From: Mactromeris polynyma
Taxonomy: Eukaryota > Mollusca > Bivalvia > Venerida > Mactridae
Direction: 5' to 3'
Assembly (NCBI GenBank): GCA_032209605.1
Contig: JASFXZ010000003.1
Span: 4,900,807-4,964,806 of the forward strand
Length of the DNA: 64,000 nucleotides
Part shown: piece after piece, positions 47,538 to 57,282 of the stretch
Position numbering within the stretch: position 1 is the first letter of the stretch
Layout of the letters: the number at the start of each line of letters is the position of its first letter
Notes under the pieces: model-generated
Databases searched by the model: none
Told to the model about the DNA's origin: nothing
The model's input: only the letters and a program-made list of their open reading frames with translations
Translations under genes and position numbers: made by a program

Positions 47538-48500
47538 TTTATGAAATATGAACTGAATGCGATTGGGTTTATTTTATTTTTTAATTATGAAGCATTGAAG
47601 ACCATATTTATATTATGTTTGCAGAAATAGTTGTGATAAAATTAAATCTACACTCCACTCTTAATCACCGCTAGACATTGGGTTGCTTGTTGTCCTCAAA
47701 CCACCAAACAATAGCAAAATTGTTAATGTAATAAATTGGTTAACATACATAAGGACATGTTTGTCAGTTTGTTCATTTACAACAAGATTTCTCAATGTCT
47801 GATGTTTTGTGGACTGTTATTTCCCTGAGGTCTTAGTGGGAGGCATTGTCTTGTGTATGTGGCGTTCCCTGTAGCAACTTACTCTCTCTTGTAATAATCA
47901 GTACATGTTAAGAGAAACGTTAGGATCAACACAGTTCGTATGACAACACTCAAGTGTTTTGAAATGTTTATTCTTCGTTTCATAATAGTATAACCCAACG
48001 AATAGATAGTATTACATACAGTAAACAATAGCTGTGTCAAGTGAGAGTTCTCAAATATTCGAAAAATGTACACACATGTATTTGGCAAATATGAGTAATC
48101 TCTTATTAATTGTTTAGTAAACAGGTGGGCTATCCGTACATATAGTTTATATGCATACTGACATCATTGTTGATTAAATAGCTTGTCAAAATATATGGCA
48201 TTTGTTCTTGCTGGTCTGCTCCATGATGCTACATATTACTTTTAGGACAGAAATCAGAACACTTACATTACCGATGTGTTGTACCGTTCTCTCCTTTTTG
48301 TAGTAAAAAAATAGTAACCTTTCCATTATCATGCTAAATTTCTTTAGTACAGATATCGGAACTTTTATATTGATCATAGTGTATACTATTGTGAATAGAA
48401 GTAATCCCTACTATGAATGAATGCTTTCTAAAATTACCTTATTAAAACAAAGAGATTCAATTGTACAATCGACCGTTTATTGAAAACGTACATAGAATGG
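47538..48500. other. Spacer between coiled-coil genes 1 and 2
   Basis: It holds the retroelement R end at 47805-47892. The rest is AT-rich with no gene seen. The untranslated first exon of gene 2 probably lies in or just after its end, before the donor at 48598. Confidence 0.5.
47805..47892 (+). mobile_element. Retroelement R terminal fragment, copy 3
   Basis: GGACTGTTATTTCCCTGAGG, then GGAGGCATTGTCTTG and TGTGGCGTTCCCTGTAGC, end in AACTTACTCTCTC. It matches the copy at 7590-7690 along its length and the end of the reverse-transcriptase fragment at 60233. Confidence 0.6.
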
Positions 48501-48598
48501 CGTTGAATACTTTACGAGTGTATTGAAAACAACGATTATAAATTCATTTTGAAATCTGACATTTTTGGTGACATTGTGTTACAAACAGGTAAGATTTT

Positions 48599-49048
48599 GT
48601 TGATATTTTTATATGGCTCTAAAACACACACTGTTCATTTTATGCAATATCTTCATACACATTTAACATTCATAATTCATAAAGATATAGTTGAACTAGG
48701 TCTATTTGTGTAAGCTTTTATGAAATGAAAAATTTAAAGAACCAAAACTCACAGTAAAGATAAGGGTGCATTAATGGTACATAAGGCAAAATTAGTCAGA
48801 GCTAATCAGTGTTCTTCCACAAGTTCCAACTTAAGTCATATTCTGGCACTACGCATTATCGATTTGAAGGATAAGAACCTATTTGTATCTCTTAAATATT
48901 CAATTTACGACTGGTGCAGCAGAGTATATGTCGTTTGTTTAAACAAATACGACATTTAATATACAAATTTGAGTGACATTTTAATATAATGTATGATAAT
49001 TATATAATATTTTGTTAGATAAAGTTATTCTGTATTTTTTTTCAACAG
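48599..49048 (+). other. 5' UTR intron of coiled-coil gene 2
   Basis: A near-perfect donor CAG|GTAAGA at 48598/48599 and the acceptor TTTTTTTTCAACAG at 49048 define a 450-bp intron. The coding exon's ATG follows 21 bases later. Confidence 0.6.
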
Positions 49049-49069
49049 TTACAAAAACAGACAAAAACA

Positions 49070-51016
49070 ATGTTCACTACGATTCCAATGCCGAAGACTG
49101 TAGATCATGCATTTAATTCAGGTCAACCAATACCAGAAATCATAGACCACAGCCAACAAGGTTCCCGGGATGGAAAGCGGTCAACTGGCCAAGAAGTAGG
49201 GCACAAAACATACGACAGTATAAAACAACAGCTTGAGCAATCAATTACTGCCGAAAAAACACTAAAAAGAAGAATTAAAGAACTTGAGAAGGAAAATGAA
49301 AAATTGTTGGAAGTTTATGAATCGACAAACACTGAAAATAGCATTCTTAAAAGTCATATGAAGCACGGTCCTAATTCCCAAAAGATAAAACAACTGCAAA
49401 AAGATGTGAAAGAGTTAACAAATGAACTGGAAAATAAACAAGAAGAAAATCAGATGCTTATTGACCGGATAAAGGAGTTAGAGTGTTCAGTTATCACAAC
49501 GAAAGACTTGTATTTAGAAAAGAATTGGCGTAAAGTCATTGAATTGGGAAAGTTTCGTCGGGAAGAAAAAGACGCTAAGGTAGGAACACAGGGACCATTC
49601 AAAGAAGCGAATAATAAGAAAAAGAAGATAAATGATGTGAGCGCAGAATCGTTTGAAACGCAGGATAGTAGAGATCTTCAAATCGACAATCTTGAAAAAG
49701 GAACACTGATATTACTAAATAAGATCAGACTGTTTAAACAAAACAAAGAAGACATAGATTATGCACATTTTATTGACAAGGGCGCTATAACAAGAAACAA
49801 AACGATAAAAGATGCTATAAATGATAAATTAGATCGTGACTTGGAAAGTTTTGCTAGTCGTTTAGATGCACTCCAAAAGAAGGCTAAATTCATGAAAATT
49901 AATCCGGACCCCGAAAGCACCGAGTCACACACATGCAAGACTACATCACCTTCTCACACAGCAGGCGGACGGAAAAGTATGAAGCAAACAAGTGAAGAAA
50001 CTAGCAGCCTAATACAAACAGACAATGATGAAGTTGACAAAAACGTATCCACAAAAACCAAGAAAGAAGAAAATAAAAACATGTCCTCAACAACTAGAAA
50101 AGCAAGTATGTCCTCAAAAACACATGTGGGTGATACAATTAAATCATCCAGTGTTGATTTAAGTCAAAATACTAAAGCAAAGAAAGTAGCGAAAGATAAA
50201 ATTACTAAATCAGTAACACCTGATGACGTATTGAGAAGCGGATCTCCAACAGTAAATCACTGGGATCAACTGGCTGAGAAACTAATAAGGACGGAGAAAT
50301 ATGGTGGGATAAAATCAGGACGACAACTTAATCACAGAAACAGCCAAACGAGTAACAACGGACAACCTTCGACTCACTCTAATACAGTACGGAGAGTCTC
50401 TTCAACAAAGGCGTCAAAATCGTTTATTCCGAATAATTTAAAAGGCAATAGAACAAATGATATTTCGTCTCCGATATCAAACTATTCAGAACGATCCAAC
50501 AACTCAGTACCTTCGAAGAAGCTGAATGAAACAGAAAGTAAATCATTTGACACCGCATATCAGCCTCAAACCATTAGGTTTGTTTCAACACAGCAAGGAT
50601 TTGAGAAAAGTCCATCTGAACGTTTTAAAAATGGACCAGAGCCTTTCAACAGACAAAATCCAGTTAGAGCAACTGTGAAAGTTAAAACAGAAAGCAACGA
50701 ACATGCTAAGAAAACAATACAGCATAAAGTATTGGAAAATGGTATTGAAGAAGAAACAAGAGATGTGTCTGCATATGATGCAATACTCACTGACCTACAC
50801 AAGCAACATGAAGTCCACGAAAAAGCACAGAGAACAACAAGTGTGAGCCGCCAACAAATCCACGTGAAAACTCTGAAAAACGGAGAATTGTACAGTGGAC
50901 AGGACAAACGGGTTGAAAACAAGATGCCTTTCTCGACAGAACTTAAAAATGACGATACTGCAAGAACGTACAATGCATATAGCAGATTAAGTACACGTAC
51001 ACTAGAACTCCTATGA
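49070..51016 (+). CDS. Coiled-coil protein, paralogue 2 of 3 (648 aa)
   Basis: This is a single-exon CDS beginning MFTTIPMPK. PEIIDH is at residues 22-27, in exact register with its neighbours. A coiled coil at about 48-140 contains LKRRIKELEKENEKLLEVYE, then STNTENSILKS and HGPN. A TQGPF motif near residue 178 is shared with paralogue 3 but not paralogue 1. The second block at about 201-262 reads DLQIDNLEKGTLILLNKIR, then KGAITRN and INDKLDRDL. The tail is Ser/Thr/Lys-rich and low-complexity. An AYDAILTDLHKQ motif near residue 565 corresponds to the C-terminal motif of paralogue 1. It has no membrane or secretion signal, and its function is unknown. It lies 1.6 kb downstream of paralogue 1 on the same strand with its own 5' intron, so it is more likely a separate transcription unit than part of an operon. 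No canonical AATAAA follows closely; ATTAAA at 51239 is possible. Confidence 0.9.
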   Translation: MFTTIPMPKTVDHAFNSGQPIPEIIDHSQQGSRDGKRSTGQEVGHKTYDSIKQQLEQSITAEKTLKRRIKELEKENEKLLEVYESTNTENSILKSHMKHGPNSQKIKQLQKDVKELTNELENKQEENQMLIDRIKELECSVITTKDLYLEKNWRKVIELGKFRREEKDAKVGTQGPFKEANNKKKKINDVSAESFETQDSRDLQIDNLEKGTLILLNKIRLFKQNKEDIDYAHFIDKGAITRNKTIKDAINDKLDRDLESFASRLDALQKKAKFMKINPDPESTESHTCKTTSPSHTAGGRKSMKQTSEETSSLIQTDNDEVDKNVSTKTKKEENKNMSSTTRKASMSSKTHVGDTIKSSSVDLSQNTKAKKVAKDKITKSVTPDDVLRSGSPTVNHWDQLAEKLIRTEKYGGIKSGRQLNHRNSQTSNNGQPSTHSNTVRRVSSTKASKSFIPNNLKGNRTNDISSPISNYSERSNNSVPSKKLNETESKSFDTAYQPQTIRFVSTQQGFEKSPSERFKNGPEPFNRQNPVRATVKVKTESNEHAKKTIQHKVLENGIEEETRDVSAYDAILTDLHKQHEVHEKAQRTTSVSRQQIHVKTLKNGELYSGQDKRVENKMPFSTELKNDDTARTYNAYSRLSTRTLELL

Positions 51017-52201
51017 TGATACATTTTGAGCTTGAAATACATGCGATCGATTTGATATTATTCATTATTTTATCATATTCAATACAAGTTATAGATAATG
51101 CTTGAAATGTCGTGACGTACGTACTTATCAGTGTTTTGTTTATTATTCTTGATGTAGTAGCATTAGAAGGTATTGTTAGTATCTATACCCAGTATAATAT
51201 TAACATATCAATTATTTTATTCGATGGTTCAATTTAATATTAAATGGCAGTTGACAAGTTTATTCATCTTCCTACAGATTAAAAACCAACGAAAATGTCT
51301 GACCTCCGAGTAAACAATAACTTACAAAGCATGTATCCGTCAAATTTGTAGATACAACATTTTTAGCGTCTGTCTTGTGTTTGCTGAAAATGGTTCTCTG
51401 TGTTTATGTTTACCTTAAGTTTTATTCTTTTCAAAACATTGACACCAAAGAATACACTGTTCGTATAAAGCGCTTATAAGTGAGTATTACTGTACATAAC
51501 TATGATATATAAACGATATGTTAAAACAATCAACATATCAAAAAAGATACGTTTTTATTGGTACTCACGTATTGCAATGCAACACTGTTAAACGTGGTTT
51601 AATGAGTGCAGACTATGGAAGCCCTGGAGGGACATTTGAAATTAATATTTAAAATTTAAAACTTATTATTTAAAATTTAATTCTTAATATTTAAAATTTA
51701 ATTCTTAATATTTAAAACTTATCCTTCACAAACGTCGCGGGAAACCTTTCCGTTGACAGATTAAACCTATGACCTGGGTCCAATGACACAATTTCGCAGC
51801 CAATCAAATATCAGGTCAAAATGGCGGACCCCCAGCAGTGCTATAGTCTGTTTCGGTTAATTACCTAAGTGGATAACATATATATAATATAGATCTAACT
51901 ACTAATGCAGACACTAGAGGGATATAGTACTTCCTAGTTCTTAGTCAACATTTCCCCCATCCCCTCAAGCCGCGGTCTATATTATTATAGATCAATAGAC
52001 CTAACTAGGTCAAAATATATCAACCTAAAACCAGTACCAAAAATGTATTAATTAATATACAACTGAAAATTCTCCTCTCAATATCAATAAACAGTATACG
52101 TCTCTACTCTACAATACGTTTATATAATAGTTTACATTATGAGTAATTAAATTTCACCATGTCACGTATGTAATAAACTGTATATCTGGTGGTGAACCAC
52201 G

Positions 52202-52332
52202 CTGTGCAATTTCCATATTCAACTCTATGGACTACCCATATACATATAATAATCATAGATTAAATAGTCCATCCATGGACTAGGCCCCGGCCTTAGCATA
52301 AAGTTATCGTTGATATGGAGATTGCACAGCAC
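52202..52332. repeat. Inner inverted repeat within the foldback element
   Basis: CTGTGCAATTTCCATATTCA and TGATATGGAGATTGCACAG face each other across about 90 bases containing a smaller palindrome around ATGGACTA...TAGTCCAT. It may be a separate short element nested in the larger one. Confidence 0.6.
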
Positions 52333-52529
52333 AGTATGGCTCCATACATATATTAACTGTAATCTCACATAGCTAATGTATATGTAGCTTGGAGTGAACA
52401 CAAGTTATGCTAATGTTATGTTATGTTATGTTATGGTAAGTGTTGTGCGTGCAGATTCAGTAGACAGCTTCTTAATATTCCGCGTTGCCTTTTAAAAAAA
52501 TGACCCGATTGCTGGGGGAAACCCGCGAG

Positions 52530-52740
52530 CTACCTTAAAATATAACTTTTAATATTTAAAATTTAATTTTTAATATTTAATATTTAAAATTTAATATTTA
52601 ATATTTAATTTTTAATATTTAATATTTAATATTTAATATTTAAAATTTAATATTTAATATTTAATATTTAATATATAAATATTAAAATTTAAATTTTAAA
52701 TATTAAATTTTAAATATTAAATATTAAACTTTAACATTTT
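52530..52740. repeat. AT-only simple tract, (ATATTTA)n-like
   Basis: Tandem variants of TTTAATATTTAAT run for about 200 bases and then reverse into AAATATTAAATTTT, making the tract itself partly palindromic. Confidence 0.85.
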
Positions 52741-52899
52741 ATTTATAAATTAATTTAACTTCTGTTCTGGGTATAAACGCATGTCTGAATTTTATCTTTC
52801 ATAGTACATCCTGATTCAGAAAACATCCGTTAAACATGTTTACTTATTATCTGTGTCTGTTTTGAAAAGTCACCCCCGTCACCAATAGCCTTATAATAC

Positions 52900-53009
52900 T
52901 CACAGGGGGTCGGCACGGTAGGGGGGATGGTATAATGACATTTTAACAAATTCAGAATTTGTTAAAATGTCATTATACCATCCCCTACACCGTGCCGAAC
53001 CCCTGTGAA
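52900..53009. repeat. Near-perfect 110-bp palindrome (nested)
   Basis: CACAGGGGGTCGGCACGGTA, then GGATGGTATAATGACATTTT and AACAAATTC meet almost exact complements across a two-to-four base centre. The right arm ends CCGTGCCGAACCCCTGTG. It is a separate hairpin inside the foldback element, likely a nested short MITE. Confidence 0.85.
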
Positions 53010-53565
53010 AATACTATATACTATAATACTATATCTGTGGTGGCGTTCACTTGCCCTAACTTCCTAAGGCAGGCTATACCAGAACACAGATGGTTAAAGT
53101 AGAGATTACAATAAAAGATACAACCTTAAAATAATTTAAGAAAACTATATTGATATGATGTCTAGGAATATAGACCGCGGCGTGAGGGGATGGGGGAAAT
53201 GTTGACTAAGAGCTAGGAAGTACTATATCCCTCTAGTGTCTGCGCTAGTAGTTAGATCTATATTATCTATATGTAATCCACTTAGGTAATTAACCGAAAC
53301 AGACTATATCACTGCTGGGGGTCCGCCGTCATTTTGACCTGATCTTTGATTGGCTGCGAAATTGTGTCATTGGACCCAGGTCATAGGTTTAATCTGTCAA
53401 CGGAAAGGTTTCCCGCGTCCTTTGTGAATGATAAGTTTTAAATATTAAGAATTAAATTTTAAAAATTAAGAATTAAATTTTAAATATTAAGAATTAAATT
53501 TTAAATAATAAGTTTTAAATTTTAAATATTAATTTTAAATGTCCCTCCAGGGCTTCCATAGCAGA

Positions 53566-54604
53566 CAGTATTTCTTTTTAACTTAAACACTTGTGATTTA
53601 ATACATGTATCTCAGCCACTCATTTAATGCTATTATCAGTACTGTCGTATGTGATCAATGTAAAATAAAGTTTAAGCTAGTGATATGTATATAATTCTAT
53701 AATGTTTAATGTTTAGTTAGAAGTAATGAATGTGACACTAAGACAAGTTACGAAAACACATTGAACAATAGTATTCGTTTAAAATACATTAACAAGAAAT
53801 AAATTGTATAAAGAAGACATCATATATTTTGTGTTTTTAGTTATTTTTCAGACTTTAGACGGTGGTTGGTAACAAACCCGTAACATTTTAAAGCATTGGA
53901 CTTAAGCCATTTAATAGCAAAATATTCAGGGAATACGCAGTATACACCGTCCTTGTGAGGGATTGCTCAGTTGTTATACCTCGTTTGTCATTCTTTTAGT
54001 TTAAACATATTTGAAATCAAATGTTTTGTTTATATGAATTACTCTCATTGACTGCTTCCTGGGCTACAAGTACTCGCGCCTAAATTAGGGATTGTGAATT
54101 ATGCGGTTCTATCTTTATTAAGCGGGAATCGAACTCACGACCTTCAGCTCAGGGGGTAGGTGCTCTACTTTGCTACCTGTTTTATACTTCTTCGAATAAA
54201 TATGCGGTGGTAAAACTTATTAGCAACTTATTCTCTCTCTTTTAAATCAATTTTATTTCAATATGTTTTAAATTTGGATAAACTATACGGGTCAGTGTGT
54301 ACATAAAACGATGATACTAGTTGTGTTACAATGTGGTGTAAAACATAATGCATATGCTCGTATCGCAATTCAAGAGTTCGTGCTATGAGGTAATTGTAAT
54401 TTTGTGAAACAATGTCAGTGGTCGGTTGAATGATTGTCTAACAAAGCTTTGTTTTATTGTTTGTGAAAATGAGAACTAGATACTTCTTATAGATATTTTA
54501 AACCCGTACATTTATATCCTTGAGAAAATCAGTTTTTAAACATGAAGATAGGTACTACGTCCAATATTTATTATAAAGGCACATTTGGATAAGGGTTTTA
54601 GCAG
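53566..54604. other. Spacer upstream of coiled-coil gene 3
   Basis: This is AT-rich sequence with a tRNA-derived remnant at 54122-54178. The end, up to the donor at 54604, is the expected position of the untranslated first exon and promoter of gene 3. No TATA box can be chosen with confidence. Confidence 0.45.
54122..54178 (-). repeat. tRNA-derived SINE or tRNA pseudogene fragment
   Basis: Read on the minus strand: TAGCAAAGTAGAGCACC resembles a polymerase III A box, and GGTCGTGAGTTCGATTCCCG matches a B box/T arm. Spacing fits a tRNA, but the acceptor stem does not close and there is no 3' CCA-side pairing, so it is not a functional tRNA gene. Confidence 0.55.
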
Positions 54605-55410
54605 GTAAGTTGAAATTTCAATTTTTTTACTTAATAACATTGCTAACAAAACTCAATAACGTTGAATTTAAAGACAATCAATGGTGACAAAAGCTAAAGC
54701 GTGGTTGGCAATTTAACCAATTAGCAACGTTATGTTTAATCGAAATTCAGGAGTTAACAAACGGTATAAAATGGCATTTATGTAAATTCGATAACAACAT
54801 CAAACAAAAATGCGTTATTCATCAAGATATGTACTTAAAATAATTTGACAAAACATGTAACCAACTTCTCACCTTACTGAAAATCATCTTACAAATCAAT
54901 TATCAACGTCACGTGATATGATGTATAATTTAAAACTTAATTGCATAGACACGTTAATGGGACAAAAATAGAAACTAATGATTGCTTTAAATGTTTTCGG
55001 AGCCATCTCACTACTTCGCCAATAAAAAAATGAATGTTTTACAGAAGATCGATGTATTGTCGTTAGACCACCGCAAACTATGCTAATTACTTTTTTGTCT
55101 AAGTACATTTGCATGCATTTCTCAGCAATTGTAAAGTATCGTTTTAGGATCTATGTTATACTCTGAATGTAGAGCATGAATACAGCGTGTACTTTAGAAT
55201 CAATTCTCCCTATTTTAACTATGTGTACACAATAAACAAATATTCGAGGAGGTAGTCGTTAAATCATATACATGGTTTGATAATCATTGTGCGCGTACGT
55301 CCGATTCTAACAGTATTAAGTGGTGTATTGAATGAAATCACGACATATATGTTTTTTTCAAATTGTGAAAAAATATGTTTACAGTCATTATAAAAGCCTA
55401 TTGTTTTCAG
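54605..55410 (+). other. 5' UTR intron of coiled-coil gene 3
   Basis: The donor CAG|GTAAGT at 54604/54605 and the acceptor CTATTGTTTTCAG at 55410 define an 806-bp intron. The open frame that starts at an ATG at 55375 runs through this acceptor and is not the real start. Confidence 0.65.
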
Positions 55411-55467
55411 CGATGGTGCCATTATGGTGACACGAACCACACTCGTGATTTACTTAAAACCAGAGAA

Positions 55468-57246
55468 ATGTACACAACTTTACCTCGTGCTGACGTCAAC
55501 GACAATCAACTTAAACCTGGGGATTCTCTTCCTCAGATTATTGACCATCGAACGCAGCCGAAGGGGTCTCGATGGCTAAATAGACACAGGCAAGAACAGT
55601 TACCATATGATACCTTGAGAAAACACCGAGATGTTCTTCTTGAAGAAGAGATAAAATATAAGAAACAAATCCGTGAGCTTGAAAAGGAGAGAGGAGAACT
55701 TGTTGTAACATATGAAAGCACATATCAAGAGAATCAGAAATTAAAAAGTATTGTTGAATATGGGCCGGACGCTGCCAAATTAAAACAGCTAGCAAAAGAC
55801 AAAAAGGAACAAAAAGGCATAATCGAACAATTAGAGGATGACAATAAAGCTCTGCAGACAAGAATGAAAGAACTGGAAAGACTTGGAGATCCGCTGAAAA
55901 ATAACCTTATGAATAAAAATTGGAATGAAAGGTTAGATAAAGTTCGTAAAATGCGTGCAGAGGAAGACGCTATTCCTACTCAAGGTCCGTTTGTTGGCAG
56001 TAAATTATTTAAGAAAAAGCGCATAGCGATAGACGACACCCGTGTTGAAGATATTGATGCTTACGATTTGCAGTTAGGCACCATTGAAAAGGAATCAGAG
56101 AAACTTTTAAACAAGATAAAACAACTTAAACGTGAAAAGGAACGAATAGATTATACACTGATGATGGGAAAGGGAGCTGTAACTAGAAACGCTGTCGTTG
56201 CGAATGCTATTAGTGAAAAGCTAAATCGAGATCTAAATAAATACGCCATTAGACTCGAAAAGTTGAAACTGAAGCATAAACGAGCTAAAGAATACATGGA
56301 TGTAATTGAAAACCCATCTATACCAATTAGACACAAATCAGAACGAAGTAATGAGCAAGAACAAGTTTCGCAAAATGAAGACACCCCAAAATCTAAGACT
56401 AAAAAGACATACAAAGCAAATACAATTAAACGAAATCAACATTCACCTCGCAGTTCAACCACTGAAGACAAGGCTGTTGTACCACAGAATGGCAACGAAC
56501 TAATAGGGATAAGCAATTTCAGTTCCAGTCCCGTGTCCCCTAGAATTCCATTTACAAAAGCAAGAAAAAGAATCAAGAACAATCACATTAATGCCAAGGA
56601 AGTTGCCTGGACACCAAAGACTTTCGAACGTCCGAATACTTATAAAGAACTTCATCAAAATGCACGATTGTATTCTGCTGAGAAATTGGACAGAACTAGT
56701 GATAACACACACAATCTGAGCGATACATTTCAGGAAGACATGAGGATTCAGAAAGAAAGAAACAGAATATTTTCACACAGCCAAGGAAATCCTTCAACTC
56801 CGAGAAATAATCGCAAAACTGATTCAAAGAGAAATTCACTTGATAGCAAACTTGACCAATCAAACAACAGCGGAAGAGAATATGACAGCACATTCGAATC
56901 TACTACAAAGATGAAAGAAGGAAACATTGCTACAAGAAATAGGGCGTCTCTGAAATCAGCAAAGACTAACAAAACATTTACAGTTAATATACAAAGTCAG
57001 AGAAATACCCAACACCAGACTCTTGGTATTAAGCCACATGATGATGTCGGTAACGATTTGAAGAAGCAATCTATAGATTCAAACCTACATATACCATTTA
57101 AGCAAGCATATAATGAAAAACGCCCACCAGTTTCACCAGAAAATATTAAATTTAACAATAAAGGACGCAATGTTGGTGGTAATGAAGCTTGGCAGATAAT
57201 AGGGAACACTGGCGTTAGACGCGAACATTTTTCTCGCTATCTATGA
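55468..57246 (+). CDS. Coiled-coil protein, paralogue 3 of 3 (592 aa)
   Basis: The start is set at MYTTLPRADV (55468) rather than the upstream ATG at 55375, because this puts PQIIDH at residues 22-27 exactly as in the two neighbours and places the start after the acceptor. The coiled coil at about 46-135 reads YKKQIRELEKERGELVVTYE, then STYQENQKLKS and YGPD. TQGPF near 170 is shared with paralogue 2. The second block at about 197-260 is YDLQLGTIEKESEKLLNKIK, then KGAVTRN and ISEKLNRDL. A disordered Asn/Ser/Lys-rich tail follows. The C-terminal AYD motif of the other two is not seen. It ends REHFSRYL. Two upstream ATGs lie in the leader, one (55424) opening a 51-codon frame that overlaps the start. 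No membrane or secretion signal; function unknown. It is separated from paralogue 2 by the foldback element. Confidence 0.88.
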   Translation: MYTTLPRADVNDNQLKPGDSLPQIIDHRTQPKGSRWLNRHRQEQLPYDTLRKHRDVLLEEEIKYKKQIRELEKERGELVVTYESTYQENQKLKSIVEYGPDAAKLKQLAKDKKEQKGIIEQLEDDNKALQTRMKELERLGDPLKNNLMNKNWNERLDKVRKMRAEEDAIPTQGPFVGSKLFKKKRIAIDDTRVEDIDAYDLQLGTIEKESEKLLNKIKQLKREKERIDYTLMMGKGAVTRNAVVANAISEKLNRDLNKYAIRLEKLKLKHKRAKEYMDVIENPSIPIRHKSERSNEQEQVSQNEDTPKSKTKKTYKANTIKRNQHSPRSSTTEDKAVVPQNGNELIGISNFSSSPVSPRIPFTKARKRIKNNHINAKEVAWTPKTFERPNTYKELHQNARLYSAEKLDRTSDNTHNLSDTFQEDMRIQKERNRIFSHSQGNPSTPRNNRKTDSKRNSLDSKLDQSNNSGREYDSTFESTTKMKEGNIATRNRASLKSAKTNKTFTVNIQSQRNTQHQTLGIKPHDDVGNDLKKQSIDSNLHIPFKQAYNEKRPPVSPENIKFNNKGRNVGGNEAWQIIGNTGVRREHFSRYL

Positions 57247-57282
57247 TAACACAAAACATAATGATATACTAGTGATAAACAA

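Larger units (their letters stand above)
51613..53561. mobile_element. 1.95-kb foldback DNA element with long terminal inverted repeats
   Basis: The left terminus CTATGGAAGCCCTGGAGGGA (continuing CATTT) is perfectly complementary to the right terminus. Both ends are flanked by CAGA (51609-51612 and 53562-53565), a 4-bp target duplication; a TA duplication inside the ends is an alternative reading. The inverted arms extend about 380 bp. They include an AT-rich TTTAAAATTTAATTCTTAAT array and matched unique blocks such as GATTAAACCTATGACCTGGG and TCACTGCTGGGGGTCCGCC (as complement). The centre holds two further inverted repeats and an ATATTTA-rich tract. No transposase frame is present, so it is non-autonomous. 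It separates coiled-coil genes 2 and 3. Confidence 0.88.

Noticed and set aside
50566..51042. 158-codon minus-strand frame opposite coiled-coil gene 2 (and similar shadows at 55538-55861 and 56151-56414)
   Set aside because: These are antisense to strongly coding sequence and have Ser/Cys/Phe-rich composition typical of complements of Lys/Glu/Ser codons.
54122..54178. Functional tRNA gene
   Set aside because: A and B boxes are visible, but the acceptor stem does not pair, so it is a SINE or pseudogene fragment.
55375..55467. Upstream ATG of coiled-coil gene 3
   Set aside because: The added 31 residues cross a strong splice acceptor at 55410 and destroy the exact N-terminal register shared by the three paralogues.
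44679..57246. Operon or trans-spliced polycistron for the coiled-coil trio
   Set aside because: Spacers are 1.6 and 4.4 kb, each gene has its own donor-acceptor leader intron, and gene 1 has its own polyadenylation signal.
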